This document shows positions 8,654-17,346 of a stretch of DNA of 64,000 bases, piece after piece; position 1 is the first letter of the stretch, and each line of letters starts with the position of its first letter. This DNA comes from Deltaproteobacteria bacterium. Its GTDB lineage: Bacteria; Desulfobacterota; Deferrimicrobia; Deferrimicrobiales; Deferrimicrobiaceae. The notes under the pieces were generated by a model. That model did no database searches and had not been told where the DNA came from. It worked only from the letters and a program-made list of their open reading frames with translations. The position numbers were made by a program, and so were the translations under genes. Location: positions 30,433 to 94,432 of the forward strand of contig JACRCO010000013.1 of the NCBI GenBank assembly GCA_016218975.1. Direction: 5' to 3'.

Positions 8654-9238
8654 TCATGTTCTTGCCAGCCGGCCTGCGACATGGAGCGGTGCGCGATGCC
8701 GAAGTAGCGCGTCCACCGCATGTGCGGCGGAGGGAACGACCTCGAACAGGTCGAGATTCCGGGGAGAGACCGTGCGGACCTTCACCGAGCTGCGGCAGAA
8801 AGAAAGGATGGGATCGAACCAGCCGAGCGTATTGGCGATCACGATCGGCCTGGAATGAAGTCCCAGCTGCTTCCACGTCAGGATTTCGAAGAATTCGTCC
8901 ATGGTGCCGAACCCGCCGGGGAGAACCGCGAATGCATCGGCGCGGCGGCTCATTTCCATCTTCCTTTCGTGCATCGATTTCGTAATGATCATCCGCGTGA
9001 GGCCTTCGTGTGCGAGTTCCCTGGTGCATAAAAACGTCGGGATGACGCCGATGACGGTTCCTCCACCCGCAAGAATACGGTCGGCCAGGACGCCCATCAA
9101 CCCCACGGATCCGCCTCCGTAAACCATGGTGATCTTTTCATCGACCATGCGTTCCGCGAGAGCGAGCGCGTCCTGCCGGAATTCCTCGGGCAAATGATTG
9201 CTTGAAGAGCTGAATATGCAGAGGCGCCTGATTTTCAT
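8654..9238 (-). CDS. LOG-family protein (TIGR00730-type, cytokinin riboside monophosphate hydrolase-like)
   Basis: A 194-residue Rossmann-type protein. The family signature PGGFGTMDEFFEILTWKQ is present, with FSSSSNHLPEEF and YGGGSVGLMG before it. LOG proteins release the base from nucleoside 5'-monophosphates; bacterial members act in nucleotide or ppGpp-related metabolism. The start is taken at ATG 9238 (MKIRRLCIFSSSS), the usual family beginning. ATG 9250 is also possible. The gene is divergent from cysK and its stop abuts that of the AbiJ-like gene. Confidence 0.87.
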   Translation of the reverse strand: MKIRRLCIFSSSSNHLPEEFRQDALALAERMVDEKITMVYGGGSVGLMGVLADRILAGGGTVIGVIPTFLCTRELAHEGLTRMIITKSMHERKMEMSRRADAFAVLPGGFGTMDEFFEILTWKQLGLHSRPIVIANTLGWFDPILSFCRSSVKVRTVSPRNLDLFEVVPSAAHAVDALLRHRAPLHVAGRLART

Positions 9239-9297
9239 CCTTGCAACCATACGGCGATTCGAACGGAAATGGAAGCGAAGAAAAACGCAGAAAATGA

Positions 9298-9327
9298 TTG
9301 ACATATGGACGAAAGGTTAAATACTAT
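9298..9327 (+). promoter_or_regulatory. Predicted sigma-70 promoter of cysK
   Basis: A perfect -35 TTGACA (9298-9303) is followed after 18 bases by TACTAT (9322-9327) in an AT-rich stretch unlike the surrounding sequence. A GGGAGG ribosome site (9348-9353) lies before the cysK ATG at 9360. No obvious regulator site was recognised. Confidence 0.7.
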
Positions 9328-9359
9328 ATACACGATAGACATAATGTGGGAGGCGCGAA

Positions 9360-10343
9360 ATGACTAACTGGTTCCGGGACAATTCGCTTTCGATCGGGCG
9401 GACGCCGTTGGTGAAACTGGGCAGGGTGGTTGATGACGGAGGCGCTACGGTTTTCGGCAAAATCGAAGGTCGAAACCCGTCCTATTCCGTGAAGTGCAGG
9501 ATCGGCGCCTCGATGGTTTGGGACGCCGAAACGAAAGGGCTGCTCGGCCCGGGCAAGGTGATCGTCGAGCCTACATCGGGCAACACGGGCATTGCTCTCG
9601 CGTTCGTCGCCGCCGCTCGCGGATACGGTATCATCCTGACGATGCCGGAGACGATGAGCATCGAACGGCGGATGGTTCTCAAGGCGTTCGGGGCGAAGCT
9701 GGTCCTGACGGAAGGCGCCAAGGGTATGAAGGGAGCGATAGAGAAGGCGGAGGAGATCGTCGCATCGGATCCGGCAAAGCATTACATGCCGCAGCAGTTC
9801 AAGAATCCCGCGAATCCGAAGATCCACGAGGAAACAACCGGGCCGGAAATCTGGGATGACACGGAAGGAAAGATCGACGTGCTGGTTTCCGGAGTCGGCA
9901 CCGGCGGAACGATCACGGGCGTGTCGCGCTACATAAAAAACGCAAAAGGGAAGAAAATCGTTTCCGTCGCGGTGGAGCCGGTCCACAGCCCCGTGATTAC
10001 CCAGAAGATGCGCGGAGAGCCTCTGAAACCCGGACCCCACAAGATCCAGGGGATCGGCGCCGGGTTCATCCCCGACGTTCTGGATCTTTCGCTGGTCGAC
10101 CGTGTGGAGCAGGTGACCAACGACGAGTCCATCGAATATGCGCGCAGGCTCGCGAGGGAGGAAGGGATGCTTTCCGGGATTTCCGCCGGAGCCGCCGCCG
10201 CCGTGGCCGCCCGGCTTGCGAAGCTTCCCGAATTCGCGGGAAAGACGATCGTGGCGATCCTGCCGGATGCGGGAGAGCGCTACCTGACGACAGCGCTGTT
10301 CGAGGGGTGGTTCGACAACGAGGCGACCGCTACCACGATTTGA
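9360..10343 (+). CDS. cysK: Cysteine synthase A (O-acetylserine sulfhydrylase)
   Basis: A 327-residue PLP enzyme that makes cysteine from O-acetylserine and sulfide. The PLP lysine is K45 in [11 protein letters not shown]. The substrate loop TSGNTGIAL is at about 72-80, the phosphate-binding loop reads [11 protein letters not shown], and the C-terminus has [12 protein letters not shown]. Length is normal for CysK. It has its own good promoter and ribosome site and is a single gene facing ubiE/menG. A cystathionine beta-synthase-like role is less likely, given the short sequence and absence of a regulatory domain. Confidence 0.96.
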   Translation: MTNWFRDNSLSIGRTPLVKLGRVVDDGGATVFGKIEGRNPSYSVKCRIGASMVWDAETKGLLGPGKVIVEPTSGNTGIALAFVAAARGYGIILTMPETMSIERRMVLKAFGAKLVLTEGAKGMKGAIEKAEEIVASDPAKHYMPQQFKNPANPKIHEETTGPEIWDDTEGKIDVLVSGVGTGGTITGVSRYIKNAKGKKIVSVAVEPVHSPVITQKMRGEPLKPGPHKIQGIGAGFIPDVLDLSLVDRVEQVTNDESIEYARRLAREEGMLSGISAGAAAAVAARLAKLPEFAGKTIVAILPDAGERYLTTALFEGWFDNEATATTI

Positions 10344-10383
10344 TCGAGGCCGGATGCGTATGCGTGCCTGACGCCGTGCGCCG

Positions 10384-11091
10384 TCATTTCACGCCGACGT
10401 ACAGGGTGACGATGCCGAATGTGAGCGGGCGGTAGTCGACATCCGCGCAACCGGCCTTGCGCATCATCTCCGCGAAATCCGGTGGAGACGGGAATGCCTG
10501 CACCGACTCGGGCAGATACGTGTAGGCGCTCCGCTTCGATACGAGGCCGGCGACCCTCGGCAGCACTTTCGTGAAATAGCAGTTGTACAGGGCTCCGAAG
10601 ATCGTCCCCTCGGGCCGCGAAAACTCAAGGACGACGATTCGCCCGTCTGTGCGGACCACCCTGCACATTTCCGAGAGTCCGCGGGCGCGGTCCACGACGT
10701 TGCGGATGCCGAAGGCGACCGATGCGGAATCGAAAACACCGTCGCGGAAAGGAAGCGCCTCGCCTGGAGAACGCACGAAGGCAATGCGCCCCTTTTTCCC
10801 GGCGCGCGCGGCCTTTTCCACGCCTAAACGCATCATCTCCGTAGAAATATCCGATCCCACCACGAACGCCTCGCTCCCTTTTTGCCGCAGGATCTCAAGA
10901 GCCACGTCGGCGGTGCCCGTGGCCATGTCGAGGTGCCTGCCCCCGTGACCCGGCCGGATCTGCGCCACCGCCTCGCGTCTCCAAAAGCGGTCCCGTCCCG
11001 CAGACAGCAGCTTGTTCAGCAGGTCGTAGCGCGGCGCGATCGCGGAAAACATGTCGCCGATGCTGCGGTTTCGTTCGTCCATCCGGTACAA
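10384..11091 (-). CDS. ubiE: Demethylmenaquinone/ubiquinone C-methyltransferase
   Basis: A 235-residue SAM-dependent methyltransferase for the last or penultimate step of quinone synthesis (menG/ubiE). Visible are FSAIAPRYDLLNKLLS, the SAM motif HLDMATGTADVALEIL, SPGEALPFRDGVFDSASVAFGIRNV and VVLEFSRPEG, and a C-terminal PLTFGIVTLYVGVK. The rest of the window offers no ubiquinone genes, so menaquinone is the more likely substrate (inference). It is convergent with cysK and has no operon partner. Confidence 0.95.
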   Translation of the reverse strand: MYRMDERNRSIGDMFSAIAPRYDLLNKLLSAGRDRFWRREAVAQIRPGHGGRHLDMATGTADVALEILRQKGSEAFVVGSDISTEMMRLGVEKAARAGKKGRIAFVRSPGEALPFRDGVFDSASVAFGIRNVVDRARGLSEMCRVVRTDGRIVVLEFSRPEGTIFGALYNCYFTKVLPRVAGLVSKRSAYTYLPESVQAFPSPPDFAEMMRKAGCADVDYRPLTFGIVTLYVGVK

Positions 11092-11140
11092 GGGAATTTC
11101 CCCGCAGTTGAATTTAAGACGTCCCAGTATACCAGCCTAT

Positions 11141-11326
11141 CCTGGCCCGCATTTCTCACCATGCTTCGTAGCGAGGCGGTGGAGACGGGTATGGCTACAA
11201 GGCGTCGCGACCGAGGGCGACGCAGGCGTAGTTTACACTACGTCGAGGAGCCCGACCGAGTGCAACGCAGTAGACATGGCCGTATCCGCCGCCGCAGCAG
11301 AAGCATGGTGAGAAATGCGGGCCAGG
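11141..11326. repeat. 186-bp globally symmetric palindromic element, copy 1
   Basis: The outermost 27 bases (11141-11167 and 11300-11326) are perfect inverted complements. The exact centre holds a second hairpin, CGTAGT-TTAC-ACTACG (11227-11242). Between arms and centre the halves are imperfect complements. It occupies most of the 368-bp gap between ubiE and the FecR-like gene. The element at 52496-52657 has the same plan and a related centre but different arms. It has no coding content that I trust. It is probably a mobile or structural palindromic repeat; its function is unknown. Confidence 0.85.
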
Positions 11327-11459
11327 CTGAAAACGTTGAAACAATCCGTCACGGCAAGTGTTTAAATACATATGTTATGTAACGCGAGGGAATGAATATT
11401 CCGACCGCAGCACCCCGTCTAATTCATACGTGATTCCGGGGGAAGGGAGCGGGGAGATC
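11327..11459 (+). promoter_or_regulatory. Upstream region of the FecR/DUF6600 gene
   Basis: After the palindrome there are 133 bases without a gene. An AT-rich patch (11360-11380, TTTAAATACATATGTTATGT) contains the small palindrome ACATATGT and could hold a -10 element, but I cannot assign a clear -35. A GGGGAG ribosome site is just before ATG 11460. Nothing else is recognisable here. Confidence 0.3.
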
Positions 11460-13265
11460 ATGAAACGCAAATCCTTGCTGTTCGCCGCAATACTGATGGC
11501 CCTTTGGGCCGCGGGGTGGCCGAACCCGGCGGTGTCCGCCGAAAAAGACGCCGAAGAAGAGGGATTTTCGGCATATTCGGTGGCCCGGCTGAAAGTCTTC
11601 GAAGGGACGGCTTGGGTGCGCATGCCCGATTCCGGAGAGTGGGAGGAGTACACCACCAACACGCCGGTGCCTGAACGCGCACGCGTCAGCGTCCCCGGGA
11701 AATCCGAAGCCGAGCTCCAGTTCCACGGGGGCCAGTACGTGCTTCTGACGGGCGGCACGGAGGTGGACGTCAAGAAGTTCGATGAAGGCGGAACCTCGTT
11801 CCGTCTCCGCTCCGGAGAGATCCGGTTCGACCTTCCCGCCGAGGATTTTTCGCCCGTTAACGTGGCATTGCACGGAGGAAAGACGAGTTTCAACGTGCCG
11901 GGGCGCTACTGGCTTAGTGTGGGCGAGGACGGAGAGACGCGCCTCGTGGTTCGCGCAGGCGAAGGCGAAGTTACGGCAGAACACGGCAGTTACCGGGTGA
12001 GGGCCGGGGAGGAGGCCGCGATCGGGAAGGATGTTCGGATTTCCGCCTACCGGGGAGACGAAGAGGACAAGTACGAAGCTCCTCCTCCGATGACGGAAGA
12101 GGAACGGAAGGCCGAAGTTCCCCCCGCTGCCGCCTACGAACTGAGGGACTACGGCGAATGGGTGTACGCCGACGATTACGGGTACGTTTGGCGCCCCAGG
12201 GTCGTGGCGGGATGGTCACCGTATTTTTACGGCCGGTGGGTTTGGATATCCCCCTACGGCTGGACATGGGTTTCCTACGAACCGTGGGGCTGGTACCCGT
12301 ATCACTTCGGCTGGTGGGTGAACGACCCGATCATCGGCTGGTGCTGGTCGCCGTACCGCTCGTTCGTTTCCGTGAGCTTCGGCTTCGGATCGTTCCGTTT
12401 CCGGCATTTCCACGGAAGGGCGTTCTTCTTCCCGGCTACGGTTCGCTTTGTGCGGGACGGAGGGTTCGTGCGCTGGGTGCCGCTTCGGCCTGGCGAGCGA
12501 TTTGTCCGCCCGGGGTTCACCAGGAGCAACGCAAGGCTTGCGAGTTGGGAGCGGCCGATCCCCCGGGGGACTGTCTTTGTCCGAAACGCCAGGGACGGAA
12601 AGGGCCGGGAATGGAAGGGTTGGTCAGAAACCAGGAAGGGTCGCCATAAGGTCGTCGTTAGGGAAACCGATGCGCGGTCGCGCGGCGATGCCGTTCGCCG
12701 CGAAACCCCGCAGGTTCGCGACGAGCGGCGGGATGTAAAGACGCGATCGGAAAGGGGACGCCCGGAAGTGCAGGAGAGGCGGGAGCGTATGCAGCGCCGG
12801 GACATCGAAAGGAGGGAACGGCCGCCGCAGCGGGAATTCCGTGGCCGCGAAGGGCGTATTCCGGACGGCGGGATATCGCCGCGAAAGGATAGACCGGATA
12901 CGGGCGCGTCTTTCCGAACGGACGGAGCGCGGGGACGTCGCGAGGGGACGGAAAACCGGATACGCTATCGGGAGATGAGGCCTCCCGCCCGTTTCGACAC
13001 GCCTGCGCGGGAGGCTAAGCCGAAGGTGGTGGAGCCTCCCCCGTACCGTGGTGAGTTTCGGGATATCGCCCCTGGGCGTGACCCTGCGGCACGGCCTCAG
13101 ATGCGGGAAATGGATGCCGGAAGAGGGCGCATGGACGGAGGGCACCCCGGAAGAGGGCAAGTCGAAAGAGGGCAAATGGAAAGAAGAAACATGGATCGAG
13201 GGAATGCCGATAGAGGAAGCCCCGCAAGGGAAGGCCCGGGAAGGGGAGGCGGCGGTCGTCGCTGA
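11460..13265 (+). CDS. Secreted FecR-domain/DUF6600 protein with arginine-rich tail
   Basis: A 601-residue exported protein; ATG 11460 follows GGGGAGATC and opens a signal peptide (KRKSLLFAAILMALWAAG, cleavage near AVSAEK). Residues about 40-190 look like a FecR/beta-sandwich domain (RLKVFEGTAWVRM, LRSGEIRFDLP, VRAGEEAAIGKDV). About 215-330 is an aromatic segment (YGEWVYADDYGYVWRP, YGWTWVSYEPWGWYPYHFGWW) typical of DUF6600 proteins. The last 230 residues are very rich in Arg, Glu and Gly and end GRGGGGRR. The role is unknown, possibly surface or nucleic-acid binding (inference). Confidence 0.85.
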   Translation: MKRKSLLFAAILMALWAAGWPNPAVSAEKDAEEEGFSAYSVARLKVFEGTAWVRMPDSGEWEEYTTNTPVPERARVSVPGKSEAELQFHGGQYVLLTGGTEVDVKKFDEGGTSFRLRSGEIRFDLPAEDFSPVNVALHGGKTSFNVPGRYWLSVGEDGETRLVVRAGEGEVTAEHGSYRVRAGEEAAIGKDVRISAYRGDEEDKYEAPPPMTEEERKAEVPPAAAYELRDYGEWVYADDYGYVWRPRVVAGWSPYFYGRWVWISPYGWTWVSYEPWGWYPYHFGWWVNDPIIGWCWSPYRSFVSVSFGFGSFRFRHFHGRAFFFPATVRFVRDGGFVRWVPLRPGERFVRPGFTRSNARLASWERPIPRGTVFVRNARDGKGREWKGWSETRKGRHKVVVRETDARSRGDAVRRETPQVRDERRDVKTRSERGRPEVQERRERMQRRDIERRERPPQREFRGREGRIPDGGISPRKDRPDTGASFRTDGARGRREGTENRIRYREMRPPARFDTPAREAKPKVVEPPPYRGEFRDIAPGRDPAARPQMREMDAGRGRMDGGHPGRGQVERGQMERRNMDRGNADRGSPAREGPGRGGGGRR

Positions 13266-13302
13266 TAAACGAACGTGTCCCGCAAAGTCCCATATTCAAT
13301 GA

Positions 13303-13605
13303 TTACTGCGTAGCCTCCCCTTGCTCCACGGGTTTTTCGGATTCCTTCGGCGTCACTTCCACTTCGATCACTTTGAGCCAGGGCCTTTTGGTGTCGTCGG
13401 TGAGGACCGTCGGGTCACCCGGCGTATTCCGTTGTTCCTCCGCCTTCAGGCTCACATCCGGAGGATCCTTTGCCGGGAACCGGACCGAAATTTCCGGCGG
13501 AGGCTCGGCGCGCCCCGCCTGCCGCGACTGCGTGCAGCCCGCCGTCATAAATATCGCAACGAGACATGACACCCCGGCAAGGACGATAGCCGCAATCCGT
13601 TTCAT
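13303..13605 (-). CDS. Small lipoprotein
   Basis: A 100-residue protein with a lipoprotein signal: basic MKR, hydrophobic core, then the lipobox TAGC with the lipidated cysteine at residue 24. The mature part is hydrophilic and rich in Pro, Glu and Lys, and I recognise no domain. The residue after Cys is Thr, not Asp, so outer-membrane sorting is expected if Lol rules apply. Its ATG overlaps the stop of the nucleotidyltransferase gene by 4 bases, placing it last in that minus-strand operon. Confidence 0.75.
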   Translation of the reverse strand: MKRIAAIVLAGVSCLVAIFMTAGCTQSRQAGRAEPPPEISVRFPAKDPPDVSLKAEEQRNTPGDPTVLTDDTKRPWLKVIEVEVTPKESEKPVEQGEATQ

Positions 13606-14987
13606 GGCCTCACCTCCCTTGCGGCAGCCGGCACGACGGGCCGCCGCCGATCGGCGGATTTGCGCCGGTGGATTTCCATGGCGAATCTTTCCGCTTCCTC
13701 AGCCGTGACGACGTCTCCCGCAATCGTCGCTTCCCGGACCTTCTTGAGGACCGCATCCATGCCAGGGCCTTCCGGTATCCCGATTTCCTTCAATCGCCGC
13801 CCCGACAGAAGCGCCGGCCGCCGGTCGGCCTCCCGCAGTACGAGATGGAAATCTCCCGTCTTGCGCCCTGCCGCCAGCGAAGCAGCTTCATATAGATGCA
13901 AAAGCTGCTCACGCATTTTCCACTTCGCGAAAACGGTTTCGATTCCGGCAAGGCGATTTTTCTCCCGGCGTATGCGGCGAAGCCGCTCCAGGTCCTCGAG
14001 AATCCGCGCTACGTTTCGCACTCCCGGGAAGTGAAGCCGCCTGGCGATCGCTTCCGTCCTGGGGAGGCGGAAGGAATGGGCCTTCCTCGCTTCGTGTTCG
14101 GCGATGTCCACGAGCAGATTGGCGAGCAGGACGGTTTCCGGCAGGGAGGGACCGACGCGTTCCCCAAGCAATGCGTACCTCCGCTTCATGCGTGCGAAGA
14201 GCCCGCGGCGAAGCAAGCGCGTTTCCGGCATAAGGATCTTGAAGATCCCCGAGCGGCGAAGATCCTCCACCGTGCCGGCCGGATCGGCGGAGAGGGATCG
14301 CAGGATCTCGTCGATAACGCGCACCCCGGGAATCGCGGGAAGCAGCTCCGGCGACGCGCGGCGTATGGCCGTCCAGGTTTTCCTCTCGATGGAGTATGCG
14401 GCCCGCTCGTTCTTCTGCCGGATGGCTCGCAAAATGCGAAGCGGATCCTCCCGGAACCTCGCTTCCGCTTCCCCCACGCTGCGGATAAGTTTGTTCCGCA
14501 GGTCCGCGATACCGCCGAAATAGTCCAGGACCGTTCCGTGCAGCCTTTCCCGTTCCGTCCTGAACGCGAAAAAAAGGCTGTTGATCGTGAAATCCCGCCG
14601 TGCGGCGTCCTCCCTGGCGCCGGCGCCTCTTGTGCGAGCCACGTCGATTTCTGCGACCGCCCATTCGGTCCATATCTTGTAAACGGGGAACGTCTTGCCG
14701 ACGGGCATGATTCTTCGGATCCCGAGCGGACGGCGGGGAAGGGACTGCAGGAGAGCGCCAAGTTTCCCGAAGGAGAGGCCGGAGACCATCAGGTCGATGT
14801 CCTTCCCGGCGCGCCCCGCAATCATGTCGCGCACGATCCCGCCCGCGAGGTACGATTTCCCGCCCTCGTTTTCGACGGAGCGGCAGAAGGCCACAAGGAA
14901 CCGCCGGAGAGGTTTGTTGCTCCGAATCCGGTTCAGCACCCGGACGGAAATCCGCTTCGATACCTGTATGGGATCAAGGGATTGCAA
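13602..14987 (-). CDS. CCA tRNA nucleotidyltransferase / poly(A) polymerase family protein
   Basis: A 461-residue class II nucleotidyltransferase. The head domain shows YLAGGIVRDMIAGRAGKDIDLMV, with the GG loop at 49-50 and the catalytic DID at 63-65, then ARREDFTINSLFF-like RRDFTINSLFFAF and FREDPLRILRAIRQ. It either adds CCA to tRNA or polyadenylates RNA; sequence alone does not separate these. The start is TTG 14987, with GGAGG eight bases upstream and no better ATG. It lies downstream of cysC and overlaps the lipoprotein gene. Confidence 0.88.
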   Translation of the reverse strand: MQSLDPIQVSKRISVRVLNRIRSNKPLRRFLVAFCRSVENEGGKSYLAGGIVRDMIAGRAGKDIDLMVSGLSFGKLGALLQSLPRRPLGIRRIMPVGKTFPVYKIWTEWAVAEIDVARTRGAGAREDAARRDFTINSLFFAFRTERERLHGTVLDYFGGIADLRNKLIRSVGEAEARFREDPLRILRAIRQKNERAAYSIERKTWTAIRRASPELLPAIPGVRVIDEILRSLSADPAGTVEDLRRSGIFKILMPETRLLRRGLFARMKRRYALLGERVGPSLPETVLLANLLVDIAEHEARKAHSFRLPRTEAIARRLHFPGVRNVARILEDLERLRRIRREKNRLAGIETVFAKWKMREQLLHLYEAASLAAGRKTGDFHLVLREADRRPALLSGRRLKEIGIPEGPGMDAVLKKVREATIAGDVVTAEEAERFAMEIHRRKSADRRRPVVPAAAREVRP

Positions 14988-15120
14988 TCCTGCGACCTCC
15001 GGACGCGGCGGACAATCGACGCGCCGCGTCAGCTCGACAATTCCTCGATTACCCGGTCCCCGGATTTATTCCTCGGCTATGAGAGCGAGAACGTTCATAT
15101 GCATTCAGGATACCACCTGG

Positions 15121-15660
15121 TCACAGGAGTTTCTTCTCTTCCAGGTGCGCAACGATCCTGCGCGCCGCCTCGCCGGGATCTTCCGTGTCTCCCCGCACGA
15201 CGAGTTCCGGCCGCAGCGGCGGCTCGTAACCGGCCTGGACCCCGGGTACGTTGAGCGCCTTTCCTTCGCGCGCCCTTCTGTAAATCCCCTTGGGGTCCCT
15301 TGCTTCGCACACCGAAAGGGGACAATCCACGTGCACTTCTATGAACCCGGGAATCTCGTTCCGCGCCCTGTCGCGGTATGCCCGCAGGTTGGCCGTCGCA
15401 TCGAAGATCACGGATACTCCGTGCCCGACGAGAAGTCCGCCGATGTACGCCATCCCCGCATAAAACGCATCGCGCTCGGCATCGCCGTACCCGGGATTCG
15501 GGGTGAAGATCTTCCGCAGGGCGTCGGACTCGAGGACCGCGACGTTCACTCCGCGGGCGGCCAGTTCCACTTCCAGTTTTTCGGCAACGGTCGATTTGCC
15601 GGAGGAGGGCAGCCCCGTCAGCCACACGGCGAATGCTTTTCCCCCCGGCCGGTCACGCAT
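15121..15660 (-). CDS. cysC: Adenylylsulfate kinase
   Basis: A 179-residue kinase that turns APS into PAPS. The P-loop GLPSSGKST is at residues 16-24. ESDALRKIFTPNPGY, RDAFYAGMAYIGGLLV and IFDATANLRAYRDRAR match the family, and FIEVHVDCPLSVCEARDPKGIY is the substrate-side signature. ATG 15660 overlaps the upstream phosphotransferase stop by 8 bases; an open frame continues upstream but reads through that gene. No ATP sulfurylase gene is nearby, so the APS supply must be elsewhere or the true substrate may differ. Confidence 0.9.
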   Translation of the reverse strand: MRDRPGGKAFAVWLTGLPSSGKSTVAEKLEVELAARGVNVAVLESDALRKIFTPNPGYGDAERDAFYAGMAYIGGLLVGHGVSVIFDATANLRAYRDRARNEIPGFIEVHVDCPLSVCEARDPKGIYRRAREGKALNVPGVQAGYEPPLRPELVVRGDTEDPGEAARRIVAHLEEKKLL

Positions 15661-16741
15661 TGCAGTAGGAATCGACGAGCGCCGGATCGAACGATCCGGC
15701 ATCGAGGACCGCCTGCAGGAATGTGAACAGTTTCTTGCGGACGTCGTCGGAGAGGGTCGGATACCAAAGCGGGCTGGCCATGACAAGACACCGGAAGGCG
15801 TAAAAGGGCGCCGCCACTTCGAGGATTTCGACGTCGCCGCTTTTGCGGAGATAGCGATCCCAGAAACGGTTGAAAAGGGTCTCGAATGCTCCTTCGAGCC
15901 TGCCCGCCCGCTGCAGCGAGTAGAACAGGTAATTTCCCGTCAGGGAAGTGACGTCGTCGGCGGGGTCGCCCCATTCCCCGCGGGAGCGGTCCAGTACGCT
16001 GAAGTCGGTCCCTTCCCGGAAAAGAATGTTGAAGGGATGGAAATCTCCGTGGACGCGGCGCAGCCGGTGGGTGCGGCCTTTCAGGCGCCAACGCCAGTCG
16101 ACGCAGCGGTGCTCGATCGACCGTAGAAGATCCGGCGTTATGAACCCGAGCCGCGGCGGGTAGCTGTCCACAAGTCCCATGATGCATTCGCCGTGGCCCA
16201 GGAGTTCCCTGATTCTCCGGGTGTACAGGCCCGGGTCAGGTCCCCGCACGCTGTGTACATCCACCAGGTAATCGCACAGGGCATCGGCCCTCGACAGGTC
16301 GAGGTCCGAAAGTCGTCCGCCGGATTGCAGACGAGCAAGGTCGTAAATGTATCCCTTCCCTTCGACGTACTCGTTGAGAAGGAAGAATTCTTTCGCATTC
16401 CCGAGGGAGAGCAGTGAACCTTCGGACAGGAAGGCCCCCACGTCGATCGACCGTGTATGGCGGGGTAGGCGCTTGAAGGCATCGTAGTCCCAAAGGAGCA
16501 TCTGCGCGCGGTCGGACATGTGCTCGTGTCCGAAGGGTCCCTCGGAAACCGTCTCGAGCACGGCGTTGTACCGTTGCCCGCCCGTTTCGTACTCCACGAG
16601 GACCGGCGTCCCGTAACCGAAACCCTTGATGGCGCCCGTGGGGATCTGTTCGCCGAGGTGGGAAAGGCCCAGCACCTTCACCGGGGTTCCCAGAAGGTTC
16701 GAAAGGTAGCTTTCCAGCTTCTCCCGCGAGAGGTCGGGCAT
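15653..16741 (-). CDS. Aminoglycoside phosphotransferase (APH)-fold kinase
   Basis: A 362-residue protein; the start is ATG 16741 because GGAGG lies five bases upstream. A longer open frame exists but covers the neighbouring DUF1820 gene. The catalytic loop VHGDFHPFNILF (HGDFHPFN at 231-238) is the Brenner motif, and D251 followed by GEWGDPADDV fits the metal-binding aspartates. The N-lobe has LVEYETGGQRYNAVLETV. The substrate is unknown: APH-fold enzymes phosphorylate sugars, choline or antibiotics. The pairing with cysC in one operon suggests a metabolic rather than a resistance role. Confidence 0.85.
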   Translation of the reverse strand: MPDLSREKLESYLSNLLGTPVKVLGLSHLGEQIPTGAIKGFGYGTPVLVEYETGGQRYNAVLETVSEGPFGHEHMSDRAQMLLWDYDAFKRLPRHTRSIDVGAFLSEGSLLSLGNAKEFFLLNEYVEGKGYIYDLARLQSGGRLSDLDLSRADALCDYLVDVHSVRGPDPGLYTRRIRELLGHGECIMGLVDSYPPRLGFITPDLLRSIEHRCVDWRWRLKGRTHRLRRVHGDFHPFNILFREGTDFSVLDRSRGEWGDPADDVTSLTGNYLFYSLQRAGRLEGAFETLFNRFWDRYLRKSGDVEILEVAAPFYAFRCLVMASPLWYPTLSDDVRKKLFTFLQAVLDAGSFDPALVDSYCNA

Positions 16742-16764
16742 GCCGCCTCCTGGCCCTGTCTTAA

Positions 16765-17109
16765 CTAACGGCGGCCGGGCTTGCTTTCCGTGGGCCCCGG
16801 GGGGATGGGGAAGGGCATGACGTTCGCCGTGGATGCGGCGAGGGCGACGATCTTGTTCACCCCCTCCTTTTCCACCTCGTCGATCCGCACAACCGCGGGG
16901 AGCGGAATGTAGGTGCGCTTGACGCCGGCGAATTCGGACTTGAGCTTTTCCTCCGAAGGGTCGACGAGAAGCCCTCCGCGGCTGCCGAATATGATGTCCT
17001 CCACCTCTACGAAGGCGAACAGCTCGCCCTGGCTTACCTTTCGCGCATACAGCTCGTAAAGGTTGTCCTGGTTCCGGAACAGGACGCGATAAATGGGTTT
17101 GGCTTTCAT
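16765..17109 (-). CDS. DUF1820-family protein
   Basis: A 114-residue soluble protein. The start MKAKPIYRVLFRNQDNLYELYAR and the middle GELFAFVEVEDIIFG match the conserved DUF1820 pattern. The C-terminus is proline-rich (MPFPIPPGPTESKPGRR). The family is common in proteobacteria and has no assigned function. It lies 23 bases upstream of the phosphotransferase gene on the same strand, so it probably leads that operon. The 237 bases upstream of it hold no gene I can support. Confidence 0.82.
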   Translation of the reverse strand: MKAKPIYRVLFRNQDNLYELYARKVSQGELFAFVEVEDIIFGSRGGLLVDPSEEKLKSEFAGVKRTYIPLPAVVRIDEVEKEGVNKIVALAASTANVMPFPIPPGPTESKPGRR

Positions 17110-17346
17110 AGCGTTGGTCCCCGCAATTTTGTCGACAGGTAAAGTATATCAATCATTGCGTGCAATAATGAACAGAAAGGGGATGAGGTAGAGTTGCATG
17201 TACGGATGCATCCGCGAAGCGGCGGCCGGTTCATTCCTGATATTGCTGATGCTGGCGACGCTCCTGTTCGTCTGAATCACCGAGGAGGCGTGGCCGGCCG
17301 TGCCGCCGGCACAGGGATATTCACAAGTCACGAAATCGGAGTTCTT
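17110..17346. other. Intergenic region between DUF1820 and the PEP-CTERM gene
   Basis: No convincing gene. It should hold the promoter of the DUF1820 operon and the 3' end of the PEP-CTERM transcript. A short hairpin, GTGCCGCCGGCAC (17300-17312), has no T run on either strand, so I do not call it a terminator. Confidence 0.4.

Noticed and set aside
10369..10386. Short hairpin TGACG/CGTCA between cysK and ubiE
   Set aside because: Five-base stem with no T run, partly inside the ubiE stop; not enough for a terminator.
13896..15254. 452-residue plus-strand open frame
   Set aside because: Antisense to the nucleotidyltransferase gene, which has the catalytic GG and DID motifs.
17300..17312. Hairpin GTGCCGCCGGCAC
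   Set aside because: Too short and lacks a T run, so not called a terminator.
17149..17331. 60-residue minus-strand frame in the DUF1820/PEP-CTERM gap
   Set aside because: No ribosome site, no conserved features, biased composition.
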